Source: Phaeobacter gallaeciensis DSM 26640 (GTDB lineage: Bacteria > Pseudomonadota > Alphaproteobacteria > Rhodobacterales > Rhodobacteraceae). From it: a DNA stretch of 64,000 bases. A program made the position numbers and the translations under genes. The DNA lies in assembly GCF_000511385.1 (NCBI RefSeq), contig NC_023138.1:191494-255493 (forward strand). The letters run 5' to 3'. The notes under the pieces are model-generated. The model was not told where the DNA came from. It made no database searches and saw nothing but the letters and a program-made list of their open reading frames with translations. Positions 26,810-34,797 of this stretch are shown here, one piece after another (the stretch's first letter is position 1; every line of letters starts with the position of its first letter).

Positions 26810-27505
26810 GTGGTTGATGCAACCCTCGAAATCAACGATCTGGCCTATCGCTGGCCAGGTCGCGACGGATTCTCGCTGACGGTCCCGCACCTTACTGTAT
26901 CAGCAGGTGAAACTGTGCTGTTGCTGGGCGAAAGCGGTTCGGGAAAGTCCACGCTTTTATCGTTGATCTGCGGCACAGTCCTGCCGGACCGTGGCGAGAT
27001 CTCGATCGCGGGCAGGACGATCTCCGCGTTGAGCGGTGGCGCACGCGACACGTTTAGAGCAGACCATATTGGGGTTATCTTTCAGCAATTTAACCTGTTG
27101 CCCTTTGGATCGGTGATAGACAACATTCTACTCCCGCTCCGCTTCGCGCCGTCACGGCGGCAGCGTGTGAGTGACCCAACTGCAGAGGCAGCGCGACTGT
27201 GTTCTGCGCTCAATTTGCCAGAGGATGTTATCAGCGCCAAGGCCCGGACCCTGAGCGTGGGCCAACAGCAACGCGTTGCAGTGGCCCGAGCATTGATCGG
27301 CACCCCCCCATTGATCATCGCCGACGAGCCGACCTCAGCACTTGATAGCGGTGTGCAGAGCGCCTTTTTAGACTTACTTTTTACTCAGACAGCATCGCAT
27401 GGCTCCTCGCTGCTGATGGTCAGCCATGACTCACGGCTCAGCGCATGTTTTGACCGTGTGATCCATATGGAAGATATCGCTCACATGAAAAGGGCGATGA
27501 CATGA
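26810..27505 (+). CDS. ABC ATPase of Zrg-type zinc system (LolD/MacB-like)
   Basis: The product is 231 residues with a GTG start at 26810. Walker A is GESGSGKST, the Q-loop is FQQFNLLP, the signature LSVGQQQR and Walker B LIIADEPTSALD. It belongs to the LolD/MacB ATPase class that works with FtsX-type permeases by transmitting force across the membrane. The permease gene overlaps it by ATGA. Confidence 0.87.
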   Translation: MVDATLEINDLAYRWPGRDGFSLTVPHLTVSAGETVLLLGESGSGKSTLLSLICGTVLPDRGEISIAGRTISALSGGARDTFRADHIGVIFQQFNLLPFGSVIDNILLPLRFAPSRRQRVSDPTAEAARLCSALNLPEDVISAKARTLSVGQQQRVAVARALIGTPPLIIADEPTSALDSGVQSAFLDLLFTQTASHGSSLLMVSHDSRLSACFDRVIHMEDIAHMKRAMT

Positions 27506-28752
27506 TAGTGCGCCTTGCAATTGCTTCCCTCTTCGCACGCGCGTTGACTGTCGGCATGACAATCCTTGCCATCGCGTTGTCTGTCGCTCTGTTTCTTGGT
27601 GTCGAGAAAATACGGACGGGTGCCAAAGCAAGCTTTGCCGACACAATTTCCGGGACCGATCTAATTGTCGGTGCCCGGTCTGGATCAGTGCAGCTGCTGC
27701 TCTATTCTGTTTTCCGCATTGGCAATGCGACCAACAATGTCACCTGGGAAAGCTATCAAGACATCGCAAGACGACCCGAAGTTGACTGGATCGTACCGAT
27801 TTCACTGGGCGACAGCCATCGTCAGTTTCGTGTCATGGGCACAACCAAAGCATTCTTCGATCATTACAAATACCGCCAAGGCCGATCTCTAGTGATGGCC
27901 GATGGCACCCGGATGGATGATCTCTTTGATACCGTGATTGGTGCCGATGTCGCTGCCACACTCGGCTATCATGTCGGAGACCCCATTATCGTAGCGCATG
28001 GGCTTGCGTCCTTTGCCAAACATAAAGATCAGCCCTTCCGCGTGTCCGGGATACTGGAGAAAACGGGCACACCAGTTGATCGCACAGTCATCGTTAGCAT
28101 GGAGGCAATCGAAGCAATACATGTTGACTGGAAAAGCGGCGCCCAAATCCCCGGCCAATCAACGCCGGTCGACGTCATCCGTGAGATGGAGCTGACGCCC
28201 AAGGCTATAACCGCAGCCCTCATAGGCGTTGAAAGCCCACTCCAGACCTTCGCGTTGCAACGCGCCATCAATGACTATCGCGAGGAGCCCCTGCTGGCGA
28301 TTTTGCCAGGCGTTGCGCTGCAGGAGCTGTGGAGCATTGTCGGCATCGCGGAAACCGCTTTGCTCGCGGTGTCAGCGATGGTGGTGGTCACCGCCTTGAT
28401 CGGAATGATGGCGACAATTTTTTCCAGCCTTAACGAAAGGCGCCGTGAAATGGCAATTTTCCGCGCCATGGGTGCCCGACCCCGGACCATCCTCAGCTTA
28501 CTGGTGCTGGAAGCAATGGTGATGGCCACCGTTGGCGCACTTCTTGGACTGGTTTTGCAATACGCTGGATTGCTGGTGGCCCAACCTATCCTAGACAGCA
28601 CTTTCGGCCTCTGGATACCGATTGATACTCCGACGCTGCGCGAGGTTTGGCTCATTCTGGGTGTAATCTGCGCTGGCGTGATTGTGAGCCTCATACCCGC
28701 CATGCGAGCCTACAGAATGTCTGTCGCTGATGGTATGGTCGTCAAAACGTGA
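27502..28752 (+). CDS. FtsX/MacB-type permease of Zrg-type zinc system
   Basis: The product is 416 residues. It has one membrane segment at the N-terminus, a large periplasmic domain (about 45-285) and three C-terminal membrane segments, the FtsX layout (MMATIFSSLNERRREMAIFRAMGARPRTI is split across the cytoplasmic loop after the second segment). With the preceding ATPase it forms a mechanotransmission-type ABC unit, not a classical importer, so it may deliver zinc or mobilise the His-rich ZrgA-like protein. Confidence 0.87.
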   Translation: MIVRLAIASLFARALTVGMTILAIALSVALFLGVEKIRTGAKASFADTISGTDLIVGARSGSVQLLLYSVFRIGNATNNVTWESYQDIARRPEVDWIVPISLGDSHRQFRVMGTTKAFFDHYKYRQGRSLVMADGTRMDDLFDTVIGADVAATLGYHVGDPIIVAHGLASFAKHKDQPFRVSGILEKTGTPVDRTVIVSMEAIEAIHVDWKSGAQIPGQSTPVDVIREMELTPKAITAALIGVESPLQTFALQRAINDYREEPLLAILPGVALQELWSIVGIAETALLAVSAMVVVTALIGMMATIFSSLNERRREMAIFRAMGARPRTILSLLVLEAMVMATVGALLGLVLQYAGLLVAQPILDSTFGLWIPIDTPTLREVWLILGVICAGVIVSLIPAMRAYRMSVADGMVVKT

Positions 28753-28775
28753 TGCTCTGAGTGAGGTGAATGCAC

Positions 28776-29276
28776 ATGGTGAACCGCAGAACGGTTATGA
28801 TGGGTTTGGCTGGATCTGTCATGGCGCCGCATATGGCTTTTGGAGCGACCCCCCGAGAAATCATGTGGGAGGATTTGATTCCACCCGGTGTTCCCTATTC
28901 GGAGATTATCGGTGAAGGCGATTTGGACATGGAAAATGATACATGGTCGCCGGTTTACGACGCCAATGCCACAAAACTGAACAAAGCGCTCAACGGTGCT
29001 TTCATCAAAATGCCCGGCTTCATCATTCCCTTTGAAATCAGTTCCGACGGGGTCACCGACTTCATGTTGGTTCCCTACGTCGGCGCCTGTATCCACACCC
29101 CCCCACCACCTGCAAATCAACTGGTTATGGTGAGCACCAAGACGCCTTGGCCGGGCGACATGCTCTGGGATCCTGTTTGGGTGACAGGGACCATGCGCAC
29201 GCAATTGCAGTCAACCAATCTTGGTCAAACCGGATACTCCATCTCCGCCAATGAAATGGAGGTCTACGTCTGGTGA
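28776..29276 (+). CDS. DUF3299 exported protein of Zrg-type operon
   Basis: The product is 166 residues. The ATG at 28776 lies eight bases from GAGGTG; an ATG two codons earlier is possible. The N-terminus MVNRRTVMMGLAGS suggests an exported protein. The DUF3299 marks are WEDLIPPG, GFIIPFE, FMLVPYVGACIHTPPPPANQ and a single Cys in that loop. The Cys-His-containing loop looks like a metal site. It is the last gene of the zur-zrg operon. Confidence 0.8.
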   Translation: MVNRRTVMMGLAGSVMAPHMAFGATPREIMWEDLIPPGVPYSEIIGEGDLDMENDTWSPVYDANATKLNKALNGAFIKMPGFIIPFEISSDGVTDFMLVPYVGACIHTPPPPANQLVMVSTKTPWPGDMLWDPVWVTGTMRTQLQSTNLGQTGYSISANEMEVYVW

Positions 29277-29475
29277 ACTACGTTTTTATGTCCAAGAGAT
29301 AGTTGATCGAGACTAAACATAGCGCTTTCCTATCAGAGCGTGCGCTTCAGCTCGCTCTATTCAGGGTTTGGTCCTCTCTTGACCATTGTTGATACTCGCA
29401 CAGGGGAGCCTGCCGAGGCGCGAACGGTGGTGCTTGCAGTCATGGCGTCAGGCAATCTGCGCAGAAAACCAATTC

Positions 29476-29509
29476 CGGTGCAGGCCTGCACCGCCGAGAA
29501 GGCGGTGCA
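29476..29509. other. overlapping stem-loops at the end of the minus-strand che operon
   Basis: An 18-bp perfect palindrome (29476-29493, CGGTGCAGG/CCTGCACCG) shares bases with a 9-bp stem TGCACCGCC/GGCGGTGCA (29487-29495 and 29501-29509). The second lies 8 bp past the last che stop codon. No T-run follows on either strand, so termination is possible but unproven. Confidence 0.5.
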
Positions 29510-29516
29510 AGTGTTC

Positions 29517-29861
29517 TTACTCCTGAGCTGCACTTGCGGGATCACGCAGCCGGTCACGCAGCTTGTGTAGTGTTACCACCGCACTGCTGTCCTCTAGGTT
29601 GATACCGCCGGTGTCCGCTGCAAGTTTTCTGAGTTCATCATAGAACTTCACCATTGCAGCCAGTGTCTGCACAACCAGATCAAAGTCCTGCAAAGACTGT
29701 CGTTCTTCACGTGTGGGAGGTGTCCCGCGCTCAAAGATCGTCAACACAGTATCCTCAAGCACCTGCACCTGTTCTTGCAGCCGCTTCATCTCAGCGCGCG
29801 ACACATCGCAAAGGTCACTGATCGTGTGGCCTTTCGGCGGTGGTGCCGATTGCATATTCAT
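29517..29861 (-). CDS. small CheT/CheZ-like chemotaxis protein
   Basis: The product is 114 residues, mostly predicted helix, and is the last gene of the che operon; its start overlaps the CheY2-like stop by ATGA. A DxxxQ motif (Asp61-Leu-Val-Val-Gln65, in LQDFDLVVQTLA) echoes the CheY-P phosphatase motif of CheZ (QDFQDLTGQ). Sinorhizobium CheT is a protein of similar size, encoded at the end of its che operon and also bearing DxxxQ. I therefore suggest a CheT-like phosphatase or CheR partner; overall similarity beyond the motif cannot be judged here. Confidence 0.6.
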   Translation of the reverse strand: MNMQSAPPPKGHTISDLCDVSRAEMKRLQEQVQVLEDTVLTIFERGTPPTREERQSLQDFDLVVQTLAAMVKFYDELRKLAADTGGINLEDSSAVVTLHKLRDRLRDPASAAQE

Positions 29862-30244
29862 AGGCGACCAACCACTTGTTCAATAGCCTGCTTCATCGTG
29901 GCAACTGTGAAGGGTTTGCGAATGATGTTGTTCATCGCAAGACGGCGGCCAACCTCGACGATTTCGGGCGTTGGCTTGCCAGTCACCAGGATGAAGCCCA
30001 CCCGTTGTGTCACACGATGTTCACGCAAGGCCTTCAAGAGACCCAGACCATCCATGCCCGGCATATTATAGTCAGACAGGACCAGGTGCACCGGATTGGC
30101 GACGAGCTTCTGAAATGCCGATTGCCCGTTGTTTTCAACCATATAGTTGCTCACGCCAAGCTCATCCAGACATTGGGTCAGGATGCCCCGACTGGTGGAC
30201 ATATCATCAACGACCATCACGCGCAGAGAGTCTTTCAAGCTCAT
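29858..30244 (-). CDS. cheY: CheY-like response regulator (second, CheY2 type)
   Basis: The product is 128 residues from the ATG at 30244 (GAGGAACT upstream). It is a stand-alone receiver with the acidic pair in VMVVDDMSTSR, the phosphoacceptor Asp in LVLSDYNMPGMDG, and the conserved Thr/Lys in FILVTGK and IIRKPF. In the alphaproteobacterial two-CheY scheme the second CheY usually binds the flagellar motor and the first acts as phosphate sink. This one lies between cheR and the CheT-like gene. Confidence 0.9.
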   Translation of the reverse strand: MSLKDSLRVMVVDDMSTSRGILTQCLDELGVSNYMVENNGQSAFQKLVANPVHLVLSDYNMPGMDGLGLLKALREHRVTQRVGFILVTGKPTPEIVEVGRRLAMNNIIRKPFTVATMKQAIEQVVGRL

Positions 30245-30281
30245 TTTTAGTTCCTCATTTTCTCTTATTGTGCCGGACTGC

Positions 30282-31145
30282 TCAGGTGTTCCCACCGGCA
30301 GGAGAGTTTAGGTAAGTGGTGATGCCAACGGTCTGCAGCGCCGATGCCGCGGGCCCCGACATGCGTTCCGAATGACCGATGAACAAATAGCCACTGGGGT
30401 TCAGGCTGCGTTGGAAGGCATGCCAGACTTTCTGCTGCGTCGGAGTATCGAAGTAGATCGCCACGTTCCGGCAAAAAATCGCATCGAACTTGCCCTTGAA
30501 CGGGAAGGGTTCAATCAGATTGAGCACCCCGAATGTCAGCAATGCGCGCAGATCATCGCGGATTGCCCCATCCTGGCCTTCGATCTTGTAATACCCGCTA
30601 TATTTCTGGGGTATTTGCGACAGTTCATCAGCCGAATACCGGGCCGCGGACGCCTTGCGAACAACCACCGGATCGATATCCGTGCCAAGGATTTTTACAT
30701 CCAGCTTCTCAACATCTGGACAGAGCTCTTTTAACACCATCGCGATGGTGTAAGGCTCCTGACCGTTCGAACATCCTGCAGACCAGATGCGCACACGATC
30801 TCCACGACGTGCTTTCTCCAGCAACGGCGGCAGGACATCATCGCGCAGCGTGTCGAAATGATGCGGTTCGCGAAAGAACTGCGTCACGTTTGTGGTCAGC
30901 AGAGACAGCAGTTCACTGCGCTCTGCATCCGCATTGGGACCGTTCAATTCCTTAAGATAGGATTTGAAATCGGTATAATTCAGCTTGCGCAACCGCCGCG
31001 CCAAGCGTGAAGAAACCAAAGGCTTCTTACTGCTCGACATAGCCAGCCCAAAGTGCTTGTGCGCAAAGTCGGCGATAGCTTCGAAGTCCTGATCTGACAG
31101 GGTGAAACCATCCGCACGAGTATCAATGGGATTAGCAATAGTCAC
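30282..31145 (-). CDS. cheR: chemoreceptor glutamate methyltransferase CheR
   Basis: The product is 287 residues with a GTG start overlapping the cheW stop (GTGA). The N-terminal helical domain is followed by the SAM-binding domain with IWSAGCSNGQEPYTIAM and FDAIFCRNVAIYFD. It methylates receptor glutamates during adaptation. The chemoreceptor encoded divergently ends in a WQDF tether that CheR proteins of this kind can dock on. The counterpart CheB is in the divergent operon. Confidence 0.94.
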   Translation of the reverse strand: MTIANPIDTRADGFTLSDQDFEAIADFAHKHFGLAMSSSKKPLVSSRLARRLRKLNYTDFKSYLKELNGPNADAERSELLSLLTTNVTQFFREPHHFDTLRDDVLPPLLEKARRGDRVRIWSAGCSNGQEPYTIAMVLKELCPDVEKLDVKILGTDIDPVVVRKASAARYSADELSQIPQKYSGYYKIEGQDGAIRDDLRALLTFGVLNLIEPFPFKGKFDAIFCRNVAIYFDTPTQQKVWHAFQRSLNPSGYLFIGHSERMSGPAASALQTVGITTYLNSPAGGNT

Positions 31146-31630
31146 GAGATCACCTGTTCCGGTACAGTGATAACAGCATCCAGATTGATGATCCGCACCA
31201 TCGTTTCATCGTGCGAAATAATCCCTTGGATGTAGTCCATCGTGTTACGGCTATCGACCGGCGGCGTGTCCTGAATGTCATCCGGATTGATCGAAATGAT
31301 CTCCGAAACGGACTCGGCCAACAGGCCAACAGGCTTGCCATGCACCGAGACGACGATCACAACATTTCGCTCACTCGCCTCTGTCTGCTGCAGTCCGAAA
31401 CGTGCAGACAGGTCATAGATCGGGATCACAGCCCCGCGCAGGTTCATGACCCCCAGCACATCCGCAGGTGCATGAGGCAGGATCGTGACCGGAGACCAGC
31501 GCCGAATTTCCCGGATCTGGGTGATTTTCAAACAGAACGCCTGGCCAGCAACGGTGAAACTGACAAATTCGCTGTGCTGGGCGTGTTTGATTTCCGAATC
31601 GTCATATTTGGCTTCAGCTTGCGATTGCAT
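31142..31630 (-). CDS. cheW: chemotaxis adaptor CheW
   Basis: The product is 162 residues. It is a single CheW domain (FVSFTVAGQAFCLKITQIREIRRW, MNLRGAVIPIYDLSARFG, IDLDAVI-like ending). It couples receptors to CheA at the membrane. It overlaps the end of cheA by 17 bp and cheR by 4 bp. Confidence 0.95.
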   Translation of the reverse strand: MQSQAEAKYDDSEIKHAQHSEFVSFTVAGQAFCLKITQIREIRRWSPVTILPHAPADVLGVMNLRGAVIPIYDLSARFGLQQTEASERNVVIVVSVHGKPVGLLAESVSEIISINPDDIQDTPPVDSRNTMDYIQGIISHDETMVRIINLDAVITVPEQVIS

Positions 31631-33749
31631 TGCTTATTCTCCGCTCTGTGTCGAAAGCGGCTGCCGAAGGCGAAGCCGCAAGAATACTTTCGGGGTCAAG
31701 GATCATGGCAATCTTGCCGTCACCGAGAATGGTTGCGGCCGCGACGCCGGGGATGTTTCCGCAAACGCCATCAAGGCTTTTGATGACGACCTGACGTTGG
31801 TCGTGGATGTCATCCACAGCCAAAGCACTGCGCTGACCCGTCTCTGTCTCGACCAGAAGATAGACCCCAGGTGGCTGATCCTGATCAGCCTTGGACAGTC
31901 CCAACGCGCCGCCAACGTCGCAGACAGGAACAAAATTCCCCCTGATAGACAGCAGCGTGCCATCCGCGCCCAGATTATTGACCATATCATCGCTGCCGCG
32001 CATCGTCTCGACAATCGAAGTGATCGGGACAACCATGGTCTGATCCGCTACGGAAACAACCATCCCGTCCATCACAGCGAGAGTCAGTGGCAGAATAATG
32101 GTGAATACCGAACCCTTACCCGGTGTGGAGGAAATATTGATCCGCCCCCCCAAGGCTGTCACCGCATTCTTGACCACATCCATTCCGACACCGCGCCCGG
32201 ACAGATTTGAGATCTCTTTTGCCGTGGAAAATCCCGGCAGGAACAACAAGTTGTCGATCTCGCTATCGGAAAGGTCCGCATTCTCGGGAATGAGGCCCTT
32301 GTCGATGGCAATCTGCTTCACGCGCGGCCGATTGACACCCGCACCATCATCCTTGATTTCGATACAGACACTTCCAGACCGATGAGACGCCGATAGCCGG
32401 ATTTCACCACTCTTGGTCTTGCCCGCCGCGTCGCGATCCTCAGGTTTTTCGATACCATGATCGACTGCGTTGCGCAGGATGTGGGTCAACGGGTCAGACA
32501 GTCGCTCAATAACGGTCTTATCAACTTCGGTGCCCTCACCCTCGGTGATCAGCTTGGCTGTCTTGCCAGTCGCGGCGGAGGCTTCCCGCACGATTCGCGC
32601 CATCCGCTGAAACAGCGGCTTAACGGGTTGTGCGCGGATGGACATGACACCTTCCTGGATATCACGGGCCAGATTCTTGAAGCCCTCCAGTTCAGTTTCC
32701 ACATCCCGCAGATCTGCAACATCAAGGTTGGCAATCTGCTGTGCCAGCATCGAATGGTTGATGATCAATTCGCCTACAGCGTTGATCAACCGGTCGACCC
32801 GTTCCAGATCAACCCGTAGCGTCGGGTTTGGCCCACGCTGCTCGGATTTCGCGGCCTCAGCTTTCGGCGCCGCCGCTTTGGCGGCCACCGGGGCTTCCAC
32901 GGCCTCCGGCTCTGGAGCTGAGACCGGCGGTTCAAAAGGGGCAGTCACCTGATCACCACCTTCCTCTGGAGCGGCCCCAAAGGCAGCCTCCAGCGCAGCC
33001 AGCGCATTGGCATCGTCCTCTTCATCCATATCGGAATCGATGGACAGCTCACACAGTCCTTCCACAAATTCAAAAACCGACTCAATTGCCGACTTCGGCT
33101 CTGTCGTGGTCAGCGTCAGCGCCCAGATCAGATAGCTTTCGTCGGTATCCAGCGCGTCGAAGCCGGGCAGCTCACTCTCGTCCAGTGTGACCTCCAGCGT
33201 GCCAAGATCGGCGAGGGTCTGGAACAGAAAGTAAGGTTCGTTGCCCGTGCCGTACATATCCTTCAGTGGGTGGAAGCGAATGGTATAGACCCGCTCCTTT
33301 TCCACTTCGATCGGCGCCATTTCAAAAGCACCACCCAAACCCATCGGCTGGAATACGACCTCTTCTTCTTCCTCGTCGATATACTCTTCGAGAGCAGAGA
33401 CGAGCACATCATTATGTGCCTCATCAACGCTGCCACCATCGCGGGAGGTCGCCACAAGATCAGACAGGTGATCGCTACAACGCAGCAGCAGCTGAATAAG
33501 CTTGGTATCAAGTTGAAGCCGGTTGGCACGCACCTCGTCAAAGACGGTTTCAAATTTATGGGCAAACGCGACGAGCTCGTCCAAGCCGAATGCCCCTGCG
33601 CCACCTTTGATCGAGTGAACCGCCCGGAAGACGGCATTGACAACCTCAGGGTCGTGATCGCCTCCTTCGATAGCGGTCAAACCCTCATCCATTGCTTCAA
33701 GGAGCTCTTCGCACTCCTCGAAGAATGTGTCCTGTATCGACCCCGCCAT
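31614..33749 (-). CDS. cheA: chemotaxis histidine kinase CheA
   Basis: The product is 711 residues. Domains in order: Hpt (about 1-105, phosphorylated His45 in AVHSIKGGAG), a P2-like region (about 145-260), an Ala/Pro-rich linker, the dimerisation helices (about 310-370, LERVDRLINAVGELIINHSML), the ATPase domain (HILRNAVDHGIEKPEDRD, DDGAGVNRP, GRGVGMDVVKNAV) and a C-terminal CheW-like domain. It is the second member of the operon core, 1 bp after cheY. Confidence 0.96.
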   Translation of the reverse strand: MAGSIQDTFFEECEELLEAMDEGLTAIEGGDHDPEVVNAVFRAVHSIKGGAGAFGLDELVAFAHKFETVFDEVRANRLQLDTKLIQLLLRCSDHLSDLVATSRDGGSVDEAHNDVLVSALEEYIDEEEEEVVFQPMGLGGAFEMAPIEVEKERVYTIRFHPLKDMYGTGNEPYFLFQTLADLGTLEVTLDESELPGFDALDTDESYLIWALTLTTTEPKSAIESVFEFVEGLCELSIDSDMDEEDDANALAALEAAFGAAPEEGGDQVTAPFEPPVSAPEPEAVEAPVAAKAAAPKAEAAKSEQRGPNPTLRVDLERVDRLINAVGELIINHSMLAQQIANLDVADLRDVETELEGFKNLARDIQEGVMSIRAQPVKPLFQRMARIVREASAATGKTAKLITEGEGTEVDKTVIERLSDPLTHILRNAVDHGIEKPEDRDAAGKTKSGEIRLSASHRSGSVCIEIKDDGAGVNRPRVKQIAIDKGLIPENADLSDSEIDNLLFLPGFSTAKEISNLSGRGVGMDVVKNAVTALGGRINISSTPGKGSVFTIILPLTLAVMDGMVVSVADQTMVVPITSIVETMRGSDDMVNNLGADGTLLSIRGNFVPVCDVGGALGLSKADQDQPPGVYLLVETETGQRSALAVDDIHDQRQVVIKSLDGVCGNIPGVAAATILGDGKIAMILDPESILAASPSAAAFDTERRISNAIAS

Positions 33750-33750
33750 C

Positions 33751-34125
33751 TTAGGCCGCGGCTCCGGTAACGCGCTTCAACGCGAAAATCAGAGACGCGT
33801 CATCAAATGGCTTGGTGATCCATCCTGTGGCGCCAGCACCACGGGCGCGGGCTTTCAGCTCAGGCGCACTCTCGGTGGTCAGAACCAAAATCGGCACTTT
33901 CGAGTTGATGCCATCACCGCGCAACTCTTCAATCACACCAAAGCCGTCCAGATTGGGCATATTGATATCTGTGATCACCACATCCGGCGCCACATCCGCA
34001 TACATGTCCACACCTTCGCGGCCGTCCACGGCGCAGTGGTATTCAAAACCGGCTTCTTCCAAAGCGGCGGCCAGGAGATTCCGGATGGTGCGGGAATCGT
34101 CGATTGCCAGAACTTTCGTCTTCAT
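33751..34125 (-). CDS. cheY: CheY response regulator
   Basis: The product is 124 residues. Receiver residues: DD in VLAIDDSRTIR, phosphoacceptor in VVITDINMPNLDG, Thr in LVLTTES and Lys in WITKPFD. Its start overlaps the STAS gene stop by ATGA. Position between a STAS protein and cheA matches cheY1 of Sinorhizobium-type operons. Confidence 0.93.
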   Translation of the reverse strand: MKTKVLAIDDSRTIRNLLAAALEEAGFEYHCAVDGREGVDMYADVAPDVVITDINMPNLDGFGVIEELRGDGINSKVPILVLTTESAPELKARARGAGATGWITKPFDDASLIFALKRVTGAAA

Positions 34126-34409
34126 GCTGTTTCCTCGTCTTCAAATCGGTTGGGCTCGAGCCCCAAAAGAGTGAGCGATTTCCGGCACCCTTCAGTGATC
34201 TTGGCGACTGAGAACCCCAGCCCCTCTGACCGCCATTGTTGTTCTGCACTCAGCAGAAGCTGCAGGCAGCGTGACGGCATGACCGCCACATTGCTGCAAT
34301 CAATCTCCACTGCCTGAGTGCGCGCCCCGCGCAAGAATGCGATCAGCGGATCCAGATCCGAGAAGGCATTGGGCAGGTCCAAGATGTGTTTTTGCGTTTC
34401 CGTCGTCAT
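34122..34409 (-). CDS. STAS-domain protein of che operon
   Basis: The product is 95 residues, a single STAS-type domain (AVEIDCSNVAVMPSRCLQLLLSAE). It lacks the usual phosphorylatable Ser context that would define an anti-sigma-factor antagonist (MPSRC is nearest). It leads the minus-strand operon STAS-cheY-cheA-cheW-cheR-cheY-cheT-like. In Sinorhizobium a STAS protein in the same place (CheS) assists dephosphorylation of the sink CheY; the same role is plausible here. Confidence 0.75.
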   Translation of the reverse strand: MTTETQKHILDLPNAFSDLDPLIAFLRGARTQAVEIDCSNVAVMPSRCLQLLLSAEQQWRSEGLGFSVAKITEGCRKSLTLLGLEPNRFEDEETA

Positions 34410-34797
34410 GGTCAGCGATTCGCACCCCCGTATTCGGCGACAGGTTTCAAGTCGATACGGTAGGAGTAGACGGCGGGCCTTAATATTTGATTGCCGGACC
34501 CACCGTGGGGCGCCCTGAATCGGCGTGGAATTGACAGTAAAAACCAGCTGGAATTTCGCTAAATTTTACCTGCGTGCTGATGGTCAATTTCTGGACCGCC
34601 CCGCCTCGCCAGAACACCAGCACTCACGCGCGGGAATATATTTATACGGACTCGCACTGACGTCCATTATGGCGTTTTACCGAGAAATTGCCGTGAAAAA
34701 CCAACCCCTCGTAAGGTCGAAATTAACCCCTAGCAGGCATCAAAGGGAAAAGGAGAGGGCCATCACCCACTTCTTGTGCCTGTGAATGGAGTATCCG
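34410..34797. other. divergent promoter region of the two che operons
   Basis: This 388-bp region separates the minus-strand che operon from the chemoreceptor operon. It contains AT-rich patches and a TTGACA at 34531 but no well-spaced -10 element I can defend. An 86-codon open frame at 34525-34785 looks like chance. Confidence 0.5.

Noticed and set aside
29340..29570. 76-codon plus-strand frame between the zrg and che operons
   Set aside because: It has no ribosome-binding site, overlaps the CheT-like gene end and crosses palindromic sequence; no family seen.
34525..34785. 86-codon frame upstream of the chemoreceptor
   Set aside because: It lies in the divergent promoter region, lacks a convincing ribosome-binding site and resembles no protein.
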